From a virus: 44,809 nucleotides of DNA. The notes below the pieces were generated by a model. That model was not told the DNA's origin and searched no databases. It was given only the letters and a program-made list of their open reading frames with translations. Every line of letters starts with the position of its first letter. The first letter of the stretch is position 1. Positions 1 through 9,456 of this stretch are shown one piece after another. The stretch is taken from the IMG/VR virus record IMGVR_UViG_3300033148_002644, positions 1 through 44,809 of that record. The stretch is one strand, 5' to 3'. The position numbers and the translations under genes are program-made.

Positions 1-114
1 GTGGGCGAGATCTTCTGGTAGAGTATGTTCTACGTGAATCTTTGCTTAATTCTTTCGCGCTGAGTGGGATGACCTTTCGAGATGATTGGGCTACGGCAAT
101 AGTATACGCTGTAG
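1..114. repeat. Terminal direct repeat, left copy (circular overlap)
   Basis: Bases 1-114 are identical to 44696-44809. The repeat lies inside one open reading frame that reads through the junction without interruption, so the two ends join into a circle of 44,695 bp. This is most simply the overlap left by assembling a circular or circularly permuted genome, not a packaged terminal repeat, which would more often sit between genes and would normally collapse in assembly. Confidence 0.93.
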
Positions 115-1535
115 TTGATGTAATTATCACTACAGCGAAAGCCTATAAATGTCTTATTGCACATACCTCGGGAGTATTTGCAACTGATCTTGCGGCGGCA
201 AAGTGGGAAGAGTTCACAGTGGAAAGTAGTTTTACTGTATCAGATACAGGAGACAGATATACTGCGACAGCACTATCTGCTGTCTTGGATGAAATTTACG
301 ACAGGGTTCGATTTGATCTTACTGGTTATATTGCTGCAAGTGGGACAAATACATATACAGCAACACCATCAAATCCTGTGCTTACTGCTTATACTACAGG
401 GGAAACCTACTCTGTCTATTTTGCTAACGCAAATACAGCTACAGTTCCCACATTGAATCTTAATGCTCTTGGTGCAAAAGCTCTTGTTGATATTGATGGA
501 ACTATACTAGAGTCAGGACAAATAAATGGACAGCATCTTATACGTTATAATGGAACAAAAATGGTTGTGCTTAATCCTTTACCGATTAGTATAGATATTA
601 CTATATTTGATCCAAGTATAGATAGGTTGTTGCAATATTACGGAACAGGAGCCGATGGTGCATTTAGTCCTGTAGCAAATACAACAATTTCTACTGTATT
701 TTACAATGCGACTACGTTTAACCTGAGTTCAGCTTATACTCTTACTTTAGACAATCCCATTACGGTAATAAGAGCTACAGGTGCTGTTACCATTGATGGA
801 GATGTTAATTTTAATGCTTCAGATATTGCAACAACTTTTCCTAGCATATTTGCTGGAACAGGTTTAAGTGATTCAGCTGGAGGTGGAGGTGGAGGTGGCT
901 CAGGTTTTGATGCAGAAGCAATTGGTGATATTCCTGGAGACGGTGTTGCAGGTATAGCAGGGGAAGGTAATACTTTTGCAGCGGGAGGTGCAGCAGGGGC
1001 TGGTGGTGTAGCAGTAACAGGGCCAGGCGATGCAGTTGATGGTACTGCTGGTACAGCCGGGGCTGTGATTGCTTCTACAGAATTGACCTTATTTAGAGAA
1101 TTATTTTCATTATTAATATTGTGTGGAGCTACAGGAGGGAATGGAGGCGATGGAGGGGTAGGTATTACAGGATCTGGGGGTGTAGCAGCTAAAGGTGCAG
1201 GGGGAACGGGTGGAATATCTGCTGGGGTGCTAATTATAATAGCTCCAGTTATATCAATTAGTGCATCTTCAACTTTTAGTAGTGTTGGAGCAGCAGGAAC
1301 AGCAGGGGGTAGCGGAGCAGGCAATGTAGAAGGGGGATCTGGAGGTGGAGGTGGAGGTGGCTCAGGTGGTTCAGTTATATTTTTAACTCCTGACTTAACC
1401 AATGCAGGAACTTTGACACTTACGGGAGGTGCAGCAGGGGCTGGTGGTGCAGATCGAGGCTCAACAGGTGGTGGAGCTGGTGGAGATGGTGGAGCTGGTG
1501 CTGATGGCTATACAACTACAATTACTCCAACATGA
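1..1535 (+). CDS. Glycine-rich tail fibre / adhesin (5' end lies at 44632)
   Basis: The frame is open from base 1 and continues the gene that begins at 44632, giving 532 residues in all; the TTG at 42 is only an internal codon. The first half resembles phage tail-fibre sequence, with a TLNLNALGAK segment of the kind found in fibre shafts. From about base 870 to 1510 it is extremely glycine-rich, with runs such as GGGGGGGSG and blocks of GAAGAGG or GGNGGDGG separated by short hydrophobic beta-like stretches. Such glycine-rich blocks are known from polyglycine-II adhesin tips of T-even-like fibres (gp38 type), so a receptor-binding role is inferred, not shown. It follows another fibre gene and overlaps the next gene by four bases (ATGA). 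The antisense proline-rich frame is a compositional shadow. Confidence 0.8.
   Translation, partial: GRDLLVEYVLRESLLNSFALSGMTFRDDWATAIVYAVVDVIITTAKAYKCLIAHTSGVFATDLAAAKWEEFTVESSFTVSDTGDRYTATALSAVLDEIYDRVRFDLTGYIAASGTNTYTATPSNPVLTAYTTGETYSVYFANANTATVPTLNLNALGAKALVDIDGTILESGQINGQHLIRYNGTKMVVLNPLPISIDITIFDPSIDRLLQYYGTGADGAFSPVANTTISTVFYNATTFNLSSAYTLTLDNPITVIRATGAVTIDGDVNFNASDIATTFPSIFAGTGLSDSAGGGGGGGSGFDAEAIGDIPGDGVAGIAGEGNTFAAGGAAGAGGVAVTGPGDAVDGTAGTAGAVIASTELTLFRELFSLLILCGATGGNGGDGGVGITGSGGVAAKGAGGTGGISAGVLIIIAPVISISASSTFSSVGAAGTAGGSGAGNVEGGSGGGGGGGSGGSVIFLTPDLTNAGTLTLTGGAAGAGGADRGSTGGGAGGDGGAGADGYTTTITPT
877..1367 (+). repeat. 29-base direct repeat encoding a polyglycine linker
   Basis: Bases 877-905 and 1339-1367 are identical. 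Each contains the triplet-pair GGAGGT repeated and encodes a GGGGGGGSG run. They flank the central part of the glycine-rich adhesin and could allow recombination that deletes about 460 bases in frame (462 = 3 x 154). Confidence 0.85.
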
Positions 1536-2914
1536 AACTAGCTGAACTATCAGATCCGAATTTGCTTCAGTCTGGAATCTTTCCGGGGTTCCCGCCAAAA
1601 GCTGTACCTCTGTGGAAAGATGGGAGGAATATAGTTACGCGTCGGCAGGGGATTGAGCGTCGAGGAACTAAGGCGAGAGCATCTTCTGTGAGTTCTGGTA
1701 TTATTACCAAATTGGCACAGACTAGAGTCTCCGGAACTAATCGAATCTACGCGGGAACTGCTGATGCAATTTATTCTCTTGCTCCGAGTTTGAGTCTTCT
1801 TGGCTCAGGCCTCGGCGGCGGAAATTGGAGTTTTGCTGTTTGGGGATCTTGGCTTTTAGCTACTAATGGTATTGATCCAATTAAGATCTGGAAAAATGGC
1901 GGAGCACTAGATAATCTTACCGGGCCAAGTTTTACTTCAGCCGAGATTTTAGTTAAGCGCGGGACACACTTAATCGCGATGAATACTTCGCTTGGGGAGA
2001 ATCGAATTGAATGGTGCTCAAGTGATGATGTAGAACAATGGACAGAATCTACGACTACTTCTGCGGGTTCACAAGACCTTCGAGATCTAGATGGCCCGAT
2101 TAAAGCTGGTGTGCCTCTTGGGGATAAGATAGCGGTTTACAGTCGGGATTCTATGTTGCTGGTTTCATATCTTGGCTCTCCTTTTTGGTTCGCGGCTAGA
2201 CCAGCAATTAATGGGGTTGGTGCGGTAAGTAAAAATGCTGTGGTTACTGCTCTGAGAAAGAACTTTGGACTGAGCCAGGCTGGGTTCTTTGAAACAGATG
2301 GGGTAAGTTTTCGCTACATTGATGATCAGATAAAAGACTGGTATCACGACACGGTGAATAAAGCTGCATTGGATAAAGTAGTTTCTTGGCACAATGAAAG
2401 AAAGAATGAGGTCATTTGGCATTTTCCCTCGGGAACAGCAGATGTTCCTGATATTGGTGTTGGGTATAATTATAAGACTAATGCCTGGGATATACTGGAC
2501 TTTGGTGTAGATGCTGCGGCAGAACGTCAGGTCTACGATCATGCACTTACATCAAAGAATGCTGATATTTTCTTTCAAGAGACAGTATCGGGTGACAGCA
2601 TTACCGGTTGGATACAGACGAAACCTTTGGCGTTGTCCGCACCTCAAGGGGGAGATCTTGCAGGGTATTGGAAATTCATTGATGCGATTCTTCTTGACCT
2701 TTCTGGTACAACTTCCTTAGATGTTTATGTAGGGGTAAGTGAACGAATGGATGAGACTCCAACTTGGTCGGGGCCATTTACAGCATCTACTGCTTCACCT
2801 TGGATTTACCCGAGAGTGAGCGGAGTTTATATCTCATTGAAATTCTCGGGAACCGATGCTTGGGCACTGAGTGGTGGTGAGATTCATGGAGATATTGCAG
2901 GAAGAATTGCATGA
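1532..2914 (+). CDS. Tail nozzle / stabilisation-like beta-propeller protein
   Basis: 460 residues, starting at an ATG that overlaps the previous stop. The sequence shows repeated short beta-rich units with W, G and Y: an NWSFAVWGSWLLATNG stretch near residue 110, a GDKIAVYSRDSMLLVSYLGSPFWF-type segment near 200-230, GFFETDGVSFRYID near 265, and VGYNYKTNAWDILDFG near 310. This pattern, the length and the C-terminal beta domain recall P22 gp10-type tail needle/stabilisation proteins and other podovirus nozzle propellers. The place between fibre and ejection genes corresponds to the T7 nozzle gene. Family membership is inferred from architecture, so the exact role is uncertain. Confidence 0.65.
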   Translation: MKLAELSDPNLLQSGIFPGFPPKAVPLWKDGRNIVTRRQGIERRGTKARASSVSSGIITKLAQTRVSGTNRIYAGTADAIYSLAPSLSLLGSGLGGGNWSFAVWGSWLLATNGIDPIKIWKNGGALDNLTGPSFTSAEILVKRGTHLIAMNTSLGENRIEWCSSDDVEQWTESTTTSAGSQDLRDLDGPIKAGVPLGDKIAVYSRDSMLLVSYLGSPFWFAARPAINGVGAVSKNAVVTALRKNFGLSQAGFFETDGVSFRYIDDQIKDWYHDTVNKAALDKVVSWHNERKNEVIWHFPSGTADVPDIGVGYNYKTNAWDILDFGVDAAAERQVYDHALTSKNADIFFQETVSGDSITGWIQTKPLALSAPQGGDLAGYWKFIDAILLDLSGTTSLDVYVGVSERMDETPTWSGPFTASTASPWIYPRVSGVYISLKFSGTDAWALSGGEIHGDIAGRIA

Positions 2915-3159
2915 GTCATGATACAGGTGAACGAGAGGTTGTAGCTCTCCCTTCGCCGGGAATGTCAGAAGACTGGAAAACTTGGGCGGAACTGCTAGTT
3001 GCACAGCTACAACCAAATCTGCTTCAATTTGACTTTACTTCATTAGTACCTTCTGGTACAATTGTAGGTTGGAGCGGCACCACAACAGATATACCACCTG
3101 GTTGGGAATGGTATGCAGATGAGAGTCCAAGTACATTTATTTATATAAAGAAACTCTAA
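2911..3159 (+). CDS. Small protein with tail-collar-like motif
   Basis: 82 residues, starting with an ATGA overlap. Residues 48-68 read GTIVGW...IPPGWEWYAD, which resembles the phage tail collar motif (G-T-I-x-x-W, then PxGWxxxDG) found at fibre C-termini and in microcystin-dependent proteins. Here it ends soon after the motif with STFIYIKKL, so it is a minimal collar domain rather than a full fibre. It sits between the nozzle-like protein and the GNAT-like protein and is presumably a minor virion component. The match is short and no database search was possible. Confidence 0.55.
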   Translation: MSHDTGEREVVALPSPGMSEDWKTWAELLVAQLQPNLLQFDFTSLVPSGTIVGWSGTTTDIPPGWEWYADESPSTFIYIKKL

Positions 3160-3572
3160 TGCTTGAAGAATTGAAAACAACAGAACTATGTGATCAAGAC
3201 CTTGTTTGGTTGATGAAAGCTCTGGCCGGACACTATGGTGGATATGAACCTGTAGATATTGTCCGGGAGATTTGGCAAGGTTCTCCACATAAGATTTGGA
3301 GACTGACTACCCCAGCTGAAGGTATTATTGTTACCACGGAAATCGGGCATCCTGCAGGAAAAGAACTGATGATCTGGTGGATTGCGGGGAAGAATGTATT
3401 TAGACATATTACTGAGATCCATTCTGAACTTGAGTCTATTGCTAAAGATTCTGGTTGTCGTTGGCTCTCAGGTGTCGCACAAAAATTAGCCCTTGGAAAG
3501 TTTTGCCAGAAGAAACTTGGAGTGGTTTCACAAGATTATCTATACACAATTGAGGTGAACTATGGGCGGTAA
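3159..3572 (+). CDS. GNAT-like virion-associated protein
   Basis: 137 residues; the ATG shares its A with the preceding TAA. The pattern of a beta strand MIWWIAG, an IHSELESIAKDSGCRWLS helix-strand, and an LGKFCQKKLGVVSQDYLYTIEV ending resembles the acetyltransferase (GNAT) fold seen in small podovirus proteins located next to internal virion genes; T7 gp13 (138 aa) occupies the same relative position. Catalytic activity cannot be judged, since the usual Q/RxxGxG/A acetyl-CoA loop is not clear. It may be structural or an assembly factor. It overlaps the next gene by 11 bases. Confidence 0.5.
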   Translation: MLEELKTTELCDQDLVWLMKALAGHYGGYEPVDIVREIWQGSPHKIWRLTTPAEGIIVTTEIGHPAGKELMIWWIAGKNVFRHITEIHSELESIAKDSGCRWLSGVAQKLALGKFCQKKLGVVSQDYLYTIEVNYGR

Positions 3573-4101
3573 GAAAGAGCCATCAAAGGCTGCAGTTGCA
3601 AAGGAACAGAAACCATTTTTGCAAGATGTAAGACAGCAAGCGCAGAAATTATTTCAGCAAGGCCCGCCAACAATTCAGGATCTGGATGCACAGATTGCAG
3701 CAGGTATTGCTCCGATTGAGCAAAGATACACTGAGGCAATATTACCTCAACTTACCAGTGCTGCGGAACAAGCCGGGGCGTACGGTGGGTCTGGACTGGC
3801 AACGCAACGAGCTGCGGCAGGTAGAGACTTTACCTCACAGGCAGTACAAGCGGCACTACCGCTGCGTAATCAATTGATGAATCAAGCGCTAGCTACACAG
3901 TGGGCACCGCTCGCGAATTATGCAGCTGCACTTGGCGGCCCAATTGTGCTTGGGACTGGATCAACCGTGGGGCAACCTAGTCAACTCTCAAATACGCTTA
4001 CGGGTGCGCTAGGTGGGGCAGGAACTGGCTATTCTGTCGGCGGTGGCTGGGGTGCCCTTGCTGGTGGAATAGTCGGAGGTGCTGCTGGATCGCAGCAATA
4101 G
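3562..4101 (+). CDS. Internal virion (ejection) protein, small, glycine-rich C-terminus
   Basis: 179 residues. The N-terminal half is Gln/Ala-rich helix (QDVRQQAQKLFQQG). The centre carries GAYGGSGLATQRAA, a signature-like stretch common in podovirus DNA-ejection proteins of the T7 gp14/P22 gp7 class. The C-terminal 60 residues are glycine/alanine-rich and hydrophobic (GGWGALAGGIVGGAAG), suited to insertion in the host envelope. It is the first of three consecutive ejection-protein genes, of about 180, 390 and 1310 residues, which parallels T7 gp14-gp15-gp16. The role in forming a DNA channel is inferred from family and context. Confidence 0.65.
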   Translation: MGGKKEPSKAAVAKEQKPFLQDVRQQAQKLFQQGPPTIQDLDAQIAAGIAPIEQRYTEAILPQLTSAAEQAGAYGGSGLATQRAAAGRDFTSQAVQAALPLRNQLMNQALATQWAPLANYAAALGGPIVLGTGSTVGQPSQLSNTLTGALGGAGTGYSVGGGWGALAGGIVGGAAGSQQ

Positions 4102-4113
4102 GAGATAAAGACT

Positions 4114-5283
4114 ATGCCACACACATTACAGCACAAGCAAGAAGCAGAACGGAAACGCCAAGCGGCTGCGGCGAAGAAACGGAGAGATAAACTTGCGACA
4201 GAAATGTCACATGCTTTAGCTCCAACAATTGAGCAGCAAAATGTACTAGGACAGGAGCAAGCTATAATTGCAGCCGGGGGAACTGTACCTCCGCGTCAGC
4301 CTTTCTTTGGTGAACCGTTTAATACTACACCAAAATTTTACCATCAGCAAATTCCGCAACCGGTACAGACTCCTACAGTCTTGGGTGAATCTGGATTTAA
4401 AGTTCCGGCACTTAGTATATCACAGCCAAAGATAAAGCCGGAAGCAAAAAAGGTAGAGCCTAAAGGGCTTTCTTTTACTGCGCCGTTTATCTCAGCACCG
4501 AAGACCAAGCGGGCTGTTCCCACTGTACCTCCGGTGCAAGCTGTACTAGAGGAGTTTAAAAAGGGTGCGCCGAAGAAGGCTGACCCACTGGATCGTCTTG
4601 CTTATATCTTCCAGGCAATTGCCGGGGTAGGTATTGATCCAAACTCTTCTATAGGGCTTAACCTGCTTCGTATTGGCATGGCCAGCCTTGGTGGACTAGG
4701 AGCCTATAAGGAAGCGGAAGCTGGAGCAGAAGAAGCCTTTCAGGATGAACTACAGGCTTTTAATTTACAACAAACTCAGCTGCAACAAAGTCTGGCACAG
4801 CAAGAATTCAAAAATAAACTGGCTACACAAGGCCTGCTCGGGGAACAAGAACAGGCAGCATTCCAAGGCCAGGTCTTTGAAGCTGAGCAACTGCAACCCA
4901 GTGTCAAAGGTGGATTCTTATTGCAACCAGGGCTTGATGAATCTGGTTCACAGGTGAAAACGTCACTCACTGCGTTGCCTACAAAGGGGTCTGAGACCAC
5001 AGCAATGGTGCAGAAACTTATAGCACAGCAAGCTGCCTTAAATCCTCAAGCCTCCTATGGTGCATTATTATCTACACCGAAAGGGGCGGCAGCGGTGGAC
5101 TGGGCAGCGGAACAACTAGATCTACCTCCACAAGGCTTGGGAATAGAATGGTCTGAACAAGATCGGGCTAAGATTTCACAGTATATTCAGACTAATGAAA
5201 AAGAACTGTTTGATGAAACGGTACTTCCTTACCTCAATCTTACCGCCGGTATTCAGGCACTGGGAAAAAGGCCTATTAAATAA
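4114..5283 (+). CDS. Internal virion (ejection) protein, Gln-rich coiled coil
   Basis: 389 residues, preceded by an AGGAGATAAAG ribosome site. The N-terminus is strongly basic and helical (KQEAERKRQAAAAKKRRDK). Residues 60-150 are proline-rich with repeated P..P..K spacing, and residues 195-250 form a long Gln/Leu/Glu helix (LQQTQLQQSLAQQEF) typical of a coiled coil. It lies between the small and giant ejection proteins and so fits a gp15-type core component. I recognise no enzyme domain. The stop overlaps the next start by one base (TAATG). Confidence 0.6.
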   Translation: MPHTLQHKQEAERKRQAAAAKKRRDKLATEMSHALAPTIEQQNVLGQEQAIIAAGGTVPPRQPFFGEPFNTTPKFYHQQIPQPVQTPTVLGESGFKVPALSISQPKIKPEAKKVEPKGLSFTAPFISAPKTKRAVPTVPPVQAVLEEFKKGAPKKADPLDRLAYIFQAIAGVGIDPNSSIGLNLLRIGMASLGGLGAYKEAEAGAEEAFQDELQAFNLQQTQLQQSLAQQEFKNKLATQGLLGEQEQAAFQGQVFEAEQLQPSVKGGFLLQPGLDESGSQVKTSLTALPTKGSETTAMVQKLIAQQAALNPQASYGALLSTPKGAAAVDWAAEQLDLPPQGLGIEWSEQDRAKISQYIQTNEKELFDETVLPYLNLTAGIQALGKRPIK

Positions 5284-8200
5284 TGGCAAGTTTTGATGAG
5301 TGGCAGAAACAGAAAGGACTAGGTTTTGCAGTAGGTGAAAGACCTAAGACTGAGATTGATCTTGCCCCGGAAAAACAGGATGGAAGCAACATCCCCCTTG
5401 GTAATGCTGAGGGTATGTTTGAGTCTGCTAAGTGGGCAATCCCTCAACTCATTGGGATTGAGCCTCCGAAGAAGGTACGAGAATTTCAACAGGAGAGTCC
5501 ATGGCTGGCTCTTGCTGCAGAGGTTCCTGCGTTTGCAGTTCCCTATCTTGGTGCGGCCAGATTGTTTACTCTGGCTAGACTCGCCGCAGGGCTTAGTAAA
5601 GTTAGTCCCAAAGCGGGGGGAGCAATTACAAAGTTAGCCTCTCCTGCTGCTCTTGCTGAAGCTCCAATTAAAACGGGCGCGGCAAGAATGATTGTGCAAT
5701 TTGCTCCAATGGAAGCGGGGAGGGTAGCTATTGCTGCGGCGGCTGGGGAAGAAATTGCAGGGGAGCTAGGTACTGAATTTCGGGGCACAGGTGATGTTGC
5801 AATACAAGCTGGAGCAGATCTTATTCTTGGTGGTGCGCTAGGTGGAGTATTTTCTGGTTTAGCTTCAGCTGGAAAAAGAGATATATTGACACGGCCTTCA
5901 CAAATAGAACTGCGTCGTATGGAGACACAAAGGACTGATATACCACAAGCAGAGTTGCCCATGTTTGAGGCAAAGATAAATAAACTTCGGGCGCAAGTGC
6001 GGGGCGAGGTAATTCGTAAAGGTAGATATGTGGGAGATCTAGGGGAAGGTATACTTACTAAAGGATTGAATCGATTATTTAAACCTAAGATCTCTCCCGG
6101 ACTAGAACGTAAAATACTCAACCGGGGAGCCAGTCCCATCTTTTTCAAGGATGAGAAATTGCGGGATAATATCATGGCTCAAGCTGGTATCGCAGGTAAA
6201 GAAGCCTGGATGCAAACGCCAAGACATATACGCTCTCGTACTGTGAAGAATGACAAGGTTCTAGAGGGAATCCTGACAAAATCACTGGAATCAATTGACT
6301 CTACTCAAGGTTGGTTTATGCGCCAAGAAAGAGGCACTGGTCAATTTGTTATGGGTAAAAGAATTTCTCGTGGTGAGTGGGTTATATTTAAGACTGATTC
6401 ACCGGGGCAATTTTTACCTGAGCATGAAGTTTGGAAAAAAACTATGGAAGGGAAGGGCGCAGTATTTGGCCCTGTTGGTGCACCGGTGCGGGCGCTGAGC
6501 GCTCAGAAGGGTGCGAGTACTGAGGTCTACGATAATGTAGCAAGGTTTAAACAAGATGTACCTGTGTTTGACTATCGCGATTTAGATGTACGCAAAGGTA
6601 AGGTTAATGAATTAGCTGAGAAGATACTGAAGAGAACTAATCTTGGTGGAGATTCAGAACTAGCTACAAGGGCTGGCGGCTTTATTCGTAACACCCTTGC
6701 CCCGGCTATGTTTCAGTTTACAAACTCACCGACTGCCGGGCATATCTTTTCTGCAGCGAAAGTTGCAAGGGATTCTGCAGAGGCTGTAGCCGAAAGAATG
6801 TACCTAGGTGCAAGAACACTAGGGAAAGCCAAGACACCACTTGGGGCAATTTACAAAGGAGCGCAACCGGGGGAAGGTGGGATTAAAGCTCTAGTAGATA
6901 CACTGGCCAAGGATAAAGCTCAGTGGTCTGCGTGGCAACGAGCAGTGATTCGAGGGCTAAGTCCTAAAGAAGCTGTGGAGGAACTTGACCTTGGTGAAGC
7001 TGGGCTAAGTTTGCTCAAGAGGCTAGGTGAAGTAGATGCGTGGCAACTTGAGGGGATGAATAAAATAAGGGCCGCCACTGGTGAAGGTGCGGTGATCGGG
7101 AAAGCTAATCACTATATGATCTCAAGATTCTGGAAAGGGGATTGGAGAGTTCCGATAAGGGAAGGACATAATGTTGTAGGTTATGCTAGTGGGAAGAATA
7201 AACCAGCTGCAATTAGAGAAGCAAAGCTAATCGAGGAAGAAGCTGCAGCCGAAGGTCAAAGTTGGGTAGCCGGATTAGCGCATACTAAAGGTGATGGAGT
7301 CGATAGTGAGATAAAATTACTTGCGAAGCTAGGTGACCAAGATGCTAGATCCTTCGGAAAGATCTGGGAACGGGTTGCAATAGGGCGTGGACAACCTACA
7401 AGATTAAAAGAAAAACGTACCGGGGCTAAGTTCTTTACGGGTGATCGTGAGATCTGGACAAAGGATCAGGTCGAGAAAGCAATACTGAAACAGCTTCGGG
7501 ACTATCAACTTCATAATGCTCAGTTAAGTATTAAGGCATTGTATCAGGAAGAAATACAAGCCTTGGCTATGTCAGATGCAGTTACAGCTGAAGCATTAGC
7601 TAATCGTATTGGATTGATTTTTGGAGAACAGGGTGGGTTTAGTAAGACTATTAATAAGGTAGCCGATTCTGTTCTCAGTCCTTTGCTAGGGCAGAACTCT
7701 GCAAGCAAAATTACCAACACTGCGAACAAGTATCTTTTCCAGTGGACGCTAGGCTTTGTCAACACAGGCTATAATGTGGCAAACGCTTTGACCTTTGTTC
7801 AGACAGCCTTTCCCCACCTGAGCTTTCTTACTACCGCAGCTCCGGAAAGACTGGCTAAGTACTACACCTATTGGCCCGTGGATTCTGGTAAGTCTATGGA
7901 AGCGGTTGGTATGCTAGATATGATGAAGTTGACAAAGCAGAGTTTCCGAGAGCTAGGTAAACCTAGTGAGACATTGCTTAAGCATTTTACTAGAGGGGCA
8001 GAGGAAGGTGTCTGGGATCCAAAATTTGTTGAGGCATTCGTAGGTGAAAGCACAGAAAGAATTAAGCTCAAGAATATACTCAACGGTTCAGAACCATTTT
8101 CAAATTGGCTGGAAGGTGCGGCTACATGGGCACCTGGACTGACGGAAAAGTTCTCACGGGGGCAGGCGTTCTCAATGGGTCATATCTTTTTCAGGGATAT

Positions 8201-9218
8201 GATGGGGATTACCGATGATGAAATGCTGTATCAATTGACTAAGCAATTTGTAGAGAAGACACAATTTCTGTATTCTACTGGGGATCGGGCTAAGGTTATC
8301 ACCGGGCCATTGGGTAGTTCATTTGGCCTGTTCAAGAATTGGGTCATGCACCAAATGGGGTGGATGGCGGAATACACCGGGGAAGCGGTTCTCCGTGGCA
8401 ACTGGAAGCCCTTGGGGTGGACGTTGGGAAGTACGACCGCCGTGGGTGGCTTGGGCGCGTTGCCCTTCTATGGTGCAGCTGATGAAATGCAAAAGCACTT
8501 TAGTGATAAGTCACTTATGCTTCAGACTTATGAAATGTTCGGGGAGGAAAACCAGAAGGCAGCTGACACTGCGTTCTATGGCTTCCCGGCTATGTTAGGG
8601 TTCTCGATTCAGAATCAGGTCGCCGCTCCCTTTGCAGACCCCTGGCAAGATGCAAGCCGAATGATGAGCTTTGCTTGGTGGGATCGGATGAACTATGCTG
8701 GTAAAGCTATGGGGCAAGCGGTAGATACGTGGTCGGCTACAGGAGAGAGCCCTATTCGAGATGCACGAACAAGAGATCTGATGATGCGTGCGTTCGCGCC
8801 GAAGATGCTGTATCGTAGCACGCAAGCCGCGCAAGATTCCACGCTGAAAAGTTTAACCAACGGGTATCCAGTAGCAAAAGGGTTGTCGCTGAGTGAAAGA
8901 ATGTTATGGGCTGCAGGAGGAAATCCTACCTGGGTGGAGCAACGATTTGATGTGGCGCGGGAACTTTGGAAAGATCAGGATGCAAGAAGAGCTGCGGTAA
9001 CTAAGTATGGAAAGGAATGGGCAGGTCTAATTGCGGAGAGAGATTACACTGGGCTGAAACTATTAATCCGCCGGGCATTATATGAAGGGGTAGACATATC
9101 CTCCCTTGTTAAGTCCGGGAAAGCTATTTCGGCTAAAGGTCAGGAGGATATGATTGAACGGCAGTTTAAACCTGAGGAGATTCTGAAGTATCGGGAGGCA
9201 GGTCTTTATCAGCAATAG
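5283..9218 (+). CDS. Giant internal virion (ejection) protein
   Basis: 1311 residues, the largest gene. It is mostly helical and Ala/Lys/Glu-rich. Hydrophobic or amphipathic segments occur near residues 85-105, 150-165, 180-200 and 1040-1065, which could enter the cell envelope. I see no lysozyme or lytic transglycosylase motif, so unlike T7 gp16 it lacks an obvious peptidoglycan-cutting domain. Size, position as last gene of the late block, and adjacency to two other ejection-like proteins support the call. Its 3' end runs convergently into the small - strand gene at 9166-9456, overlapping by 53 bases. Confidence 0.65.
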   Translation: MASFDEWQKQKGLGFAVGERPKTEIDLAPEKQDGSNIPLGNAEGMFESAKWAIPQLIGIEPPKKVREFQQESPWLALAAEVPAFAVPYLGAARLFTLARLAAGLSKVSPKAGGAITKLASPAALAEAPIKTGAARMIVQFAPMEAGRVAIAAAAGEEIAGELGTEFRGTGDVAIQAGADLILGGALGGVFSGLASAGKRDILTRPSQIELRRMETQRTDIPQAELPMFEAKINKLRAQVRGEVIRKGRYVGDLGEGILTKGLNRLFKPKISPGLERKILNRGASPIFFKDEKLRDNIMAQAGIAGKEAWMQTPRHIRSRTVKNDKVLEGILTKSLESIDSTQGWFMRQERGTGQFVMGKRISRGEWVIFKTDSPGQFLPEHEVWKKTMEGKGAVFGPVGAPVRALSAQKGASTEVYDNVARFKQDVPVFDYRDLDVRKGKVNELAEKILKRTNLGGDSELATRAGGFIRNTLAPAMFQFTNSPTAGHIFSAAKVARDSAEAVAERMYLGARTLGKAKTPLGAIYKGAQPGEGGIKALVDTLAKDKAQWSAWQRAVIRGLSPKEAVEELDLGEAGLSLLKRLGEVDAWQLEGMNKIRAATGEGAVIGKANHYMISRFWKGDWRVPIREGHNVVGYASGKNKPAAIREAKLIEEEAAAEGQSWVAGLAHTKGDGVDSEIKLLAKLGDQDARSFGKIWERVAIGRGQPTRLKEKRTGAKFFTGDREIWTKDQVEKAILKQLRDYQLHNAQLSIKALYQEEIQALAMSDAVTAEALANRIGLIFGEQGGFSKTINKVADSVLSPLLGQNSASKITNTANKYLFQWTLGFVNTGYNVANALTFVQTAFPHLSFLTTAAPERLAKYYTYWPVDSGKSMEAVGMLDMMKLTKQSFRELGKPSETLLKHFTRGAEEGVWDPKFVEAFVGESTERIKLKNILNGSEPFSNWLEGAATWAPGLTEKFSRGQAFSMGHIFFRDMMGITDDEMLYQLTKQFVEKTQFLYSTGDRAKVITGPLGSSFGLFKNWVMHQMGWMAEYTGEAVLRGNWKPLGWTLGSTTAVGGLGALPFYGAADEMQKHFSDKSLMLQTYEMFGEENQKAADTAFYGFPAMLGFSIQNQVAAPFADPWQDASRMMSFAWWDRMNYAGKAMGQAVDTWSATGESPIRDARTRDLMMRAFAPKMLYRSTQAAQDSTLKSLTNGYPVAKGLSLSERMLWAAGGNPTWVEQRFDVARELWKDQDARRAAVTKYGKEWAGLIAERDYTGLKLLIRRALYEGVDISSLVKSGKAISAKGQEDMIERQFKPEEILKYREAGLYQQ

Positions 9219-9456
9219 AAGATGGGAGGGTTTCTTTGGGTATAACTGTTCCGGTAAGTTCCTCGAAGAGTTCAATTGCCTCGGCCTCGGTGAAGGCCTT
9301 TCCACCTGCAATTAGGATACAAAATTTACCCTCGATGAAGTAAGGAATGGATCGGGTAAGTCCGGCATGGCCTACTTCTTTGCAGAGAGTAATGTCACCC
9401 TGAACTAACTTCTTTGTTTCCATATTGAGATAGTGGTATTCGATTGTATCGGTCAT
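9166..9456 (-). CDS. Hypothetical small early protein
   Basis: 96 residues with an AGGAG seven bases before the ATG. It has mixed beta/alpha sequence with YFIEGKFCILIAGGKAFTEAEAIELFEEL in its middle, and a proline/serine-rich acidic tail. It is the last gene of the replication block and its final 17 codons lie antisense to the end of the giant virion protein. I do not recognise the family. The clear ribosome site and sensible composition make it a probable gene despite the convergent overlap. Confidence 0.7.
   Translation of the reverse strand: MTDTIEYHYLNMETKKLVQGDITLCKEVGHAGLTRSIPYFIEGKFCILIAGGKAFTEAEAIELFEELTGTVIPKETLPSSIADKDLPPDTSESPQV

Noticed and set aside
734-1402. Long - strand proline-rich frame (222 codons)
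   Set aside because: It is the exact complement of the glycine-rich coding region; proline runs arise from glycine codons, and it has no ribosome site.
5543-6175. 210-codon - strand frame inside the giant ejection gene
   Set aside because: No ribosome site, composition biased, and the + strand gene is continuous through it.
9281-9297. Short GGCCT/AGGCC hairpin as a terminator for the late block
   Set aside because: Only five base pairs and no clear T run of useful length; it lies within a coding gene on the other strand.
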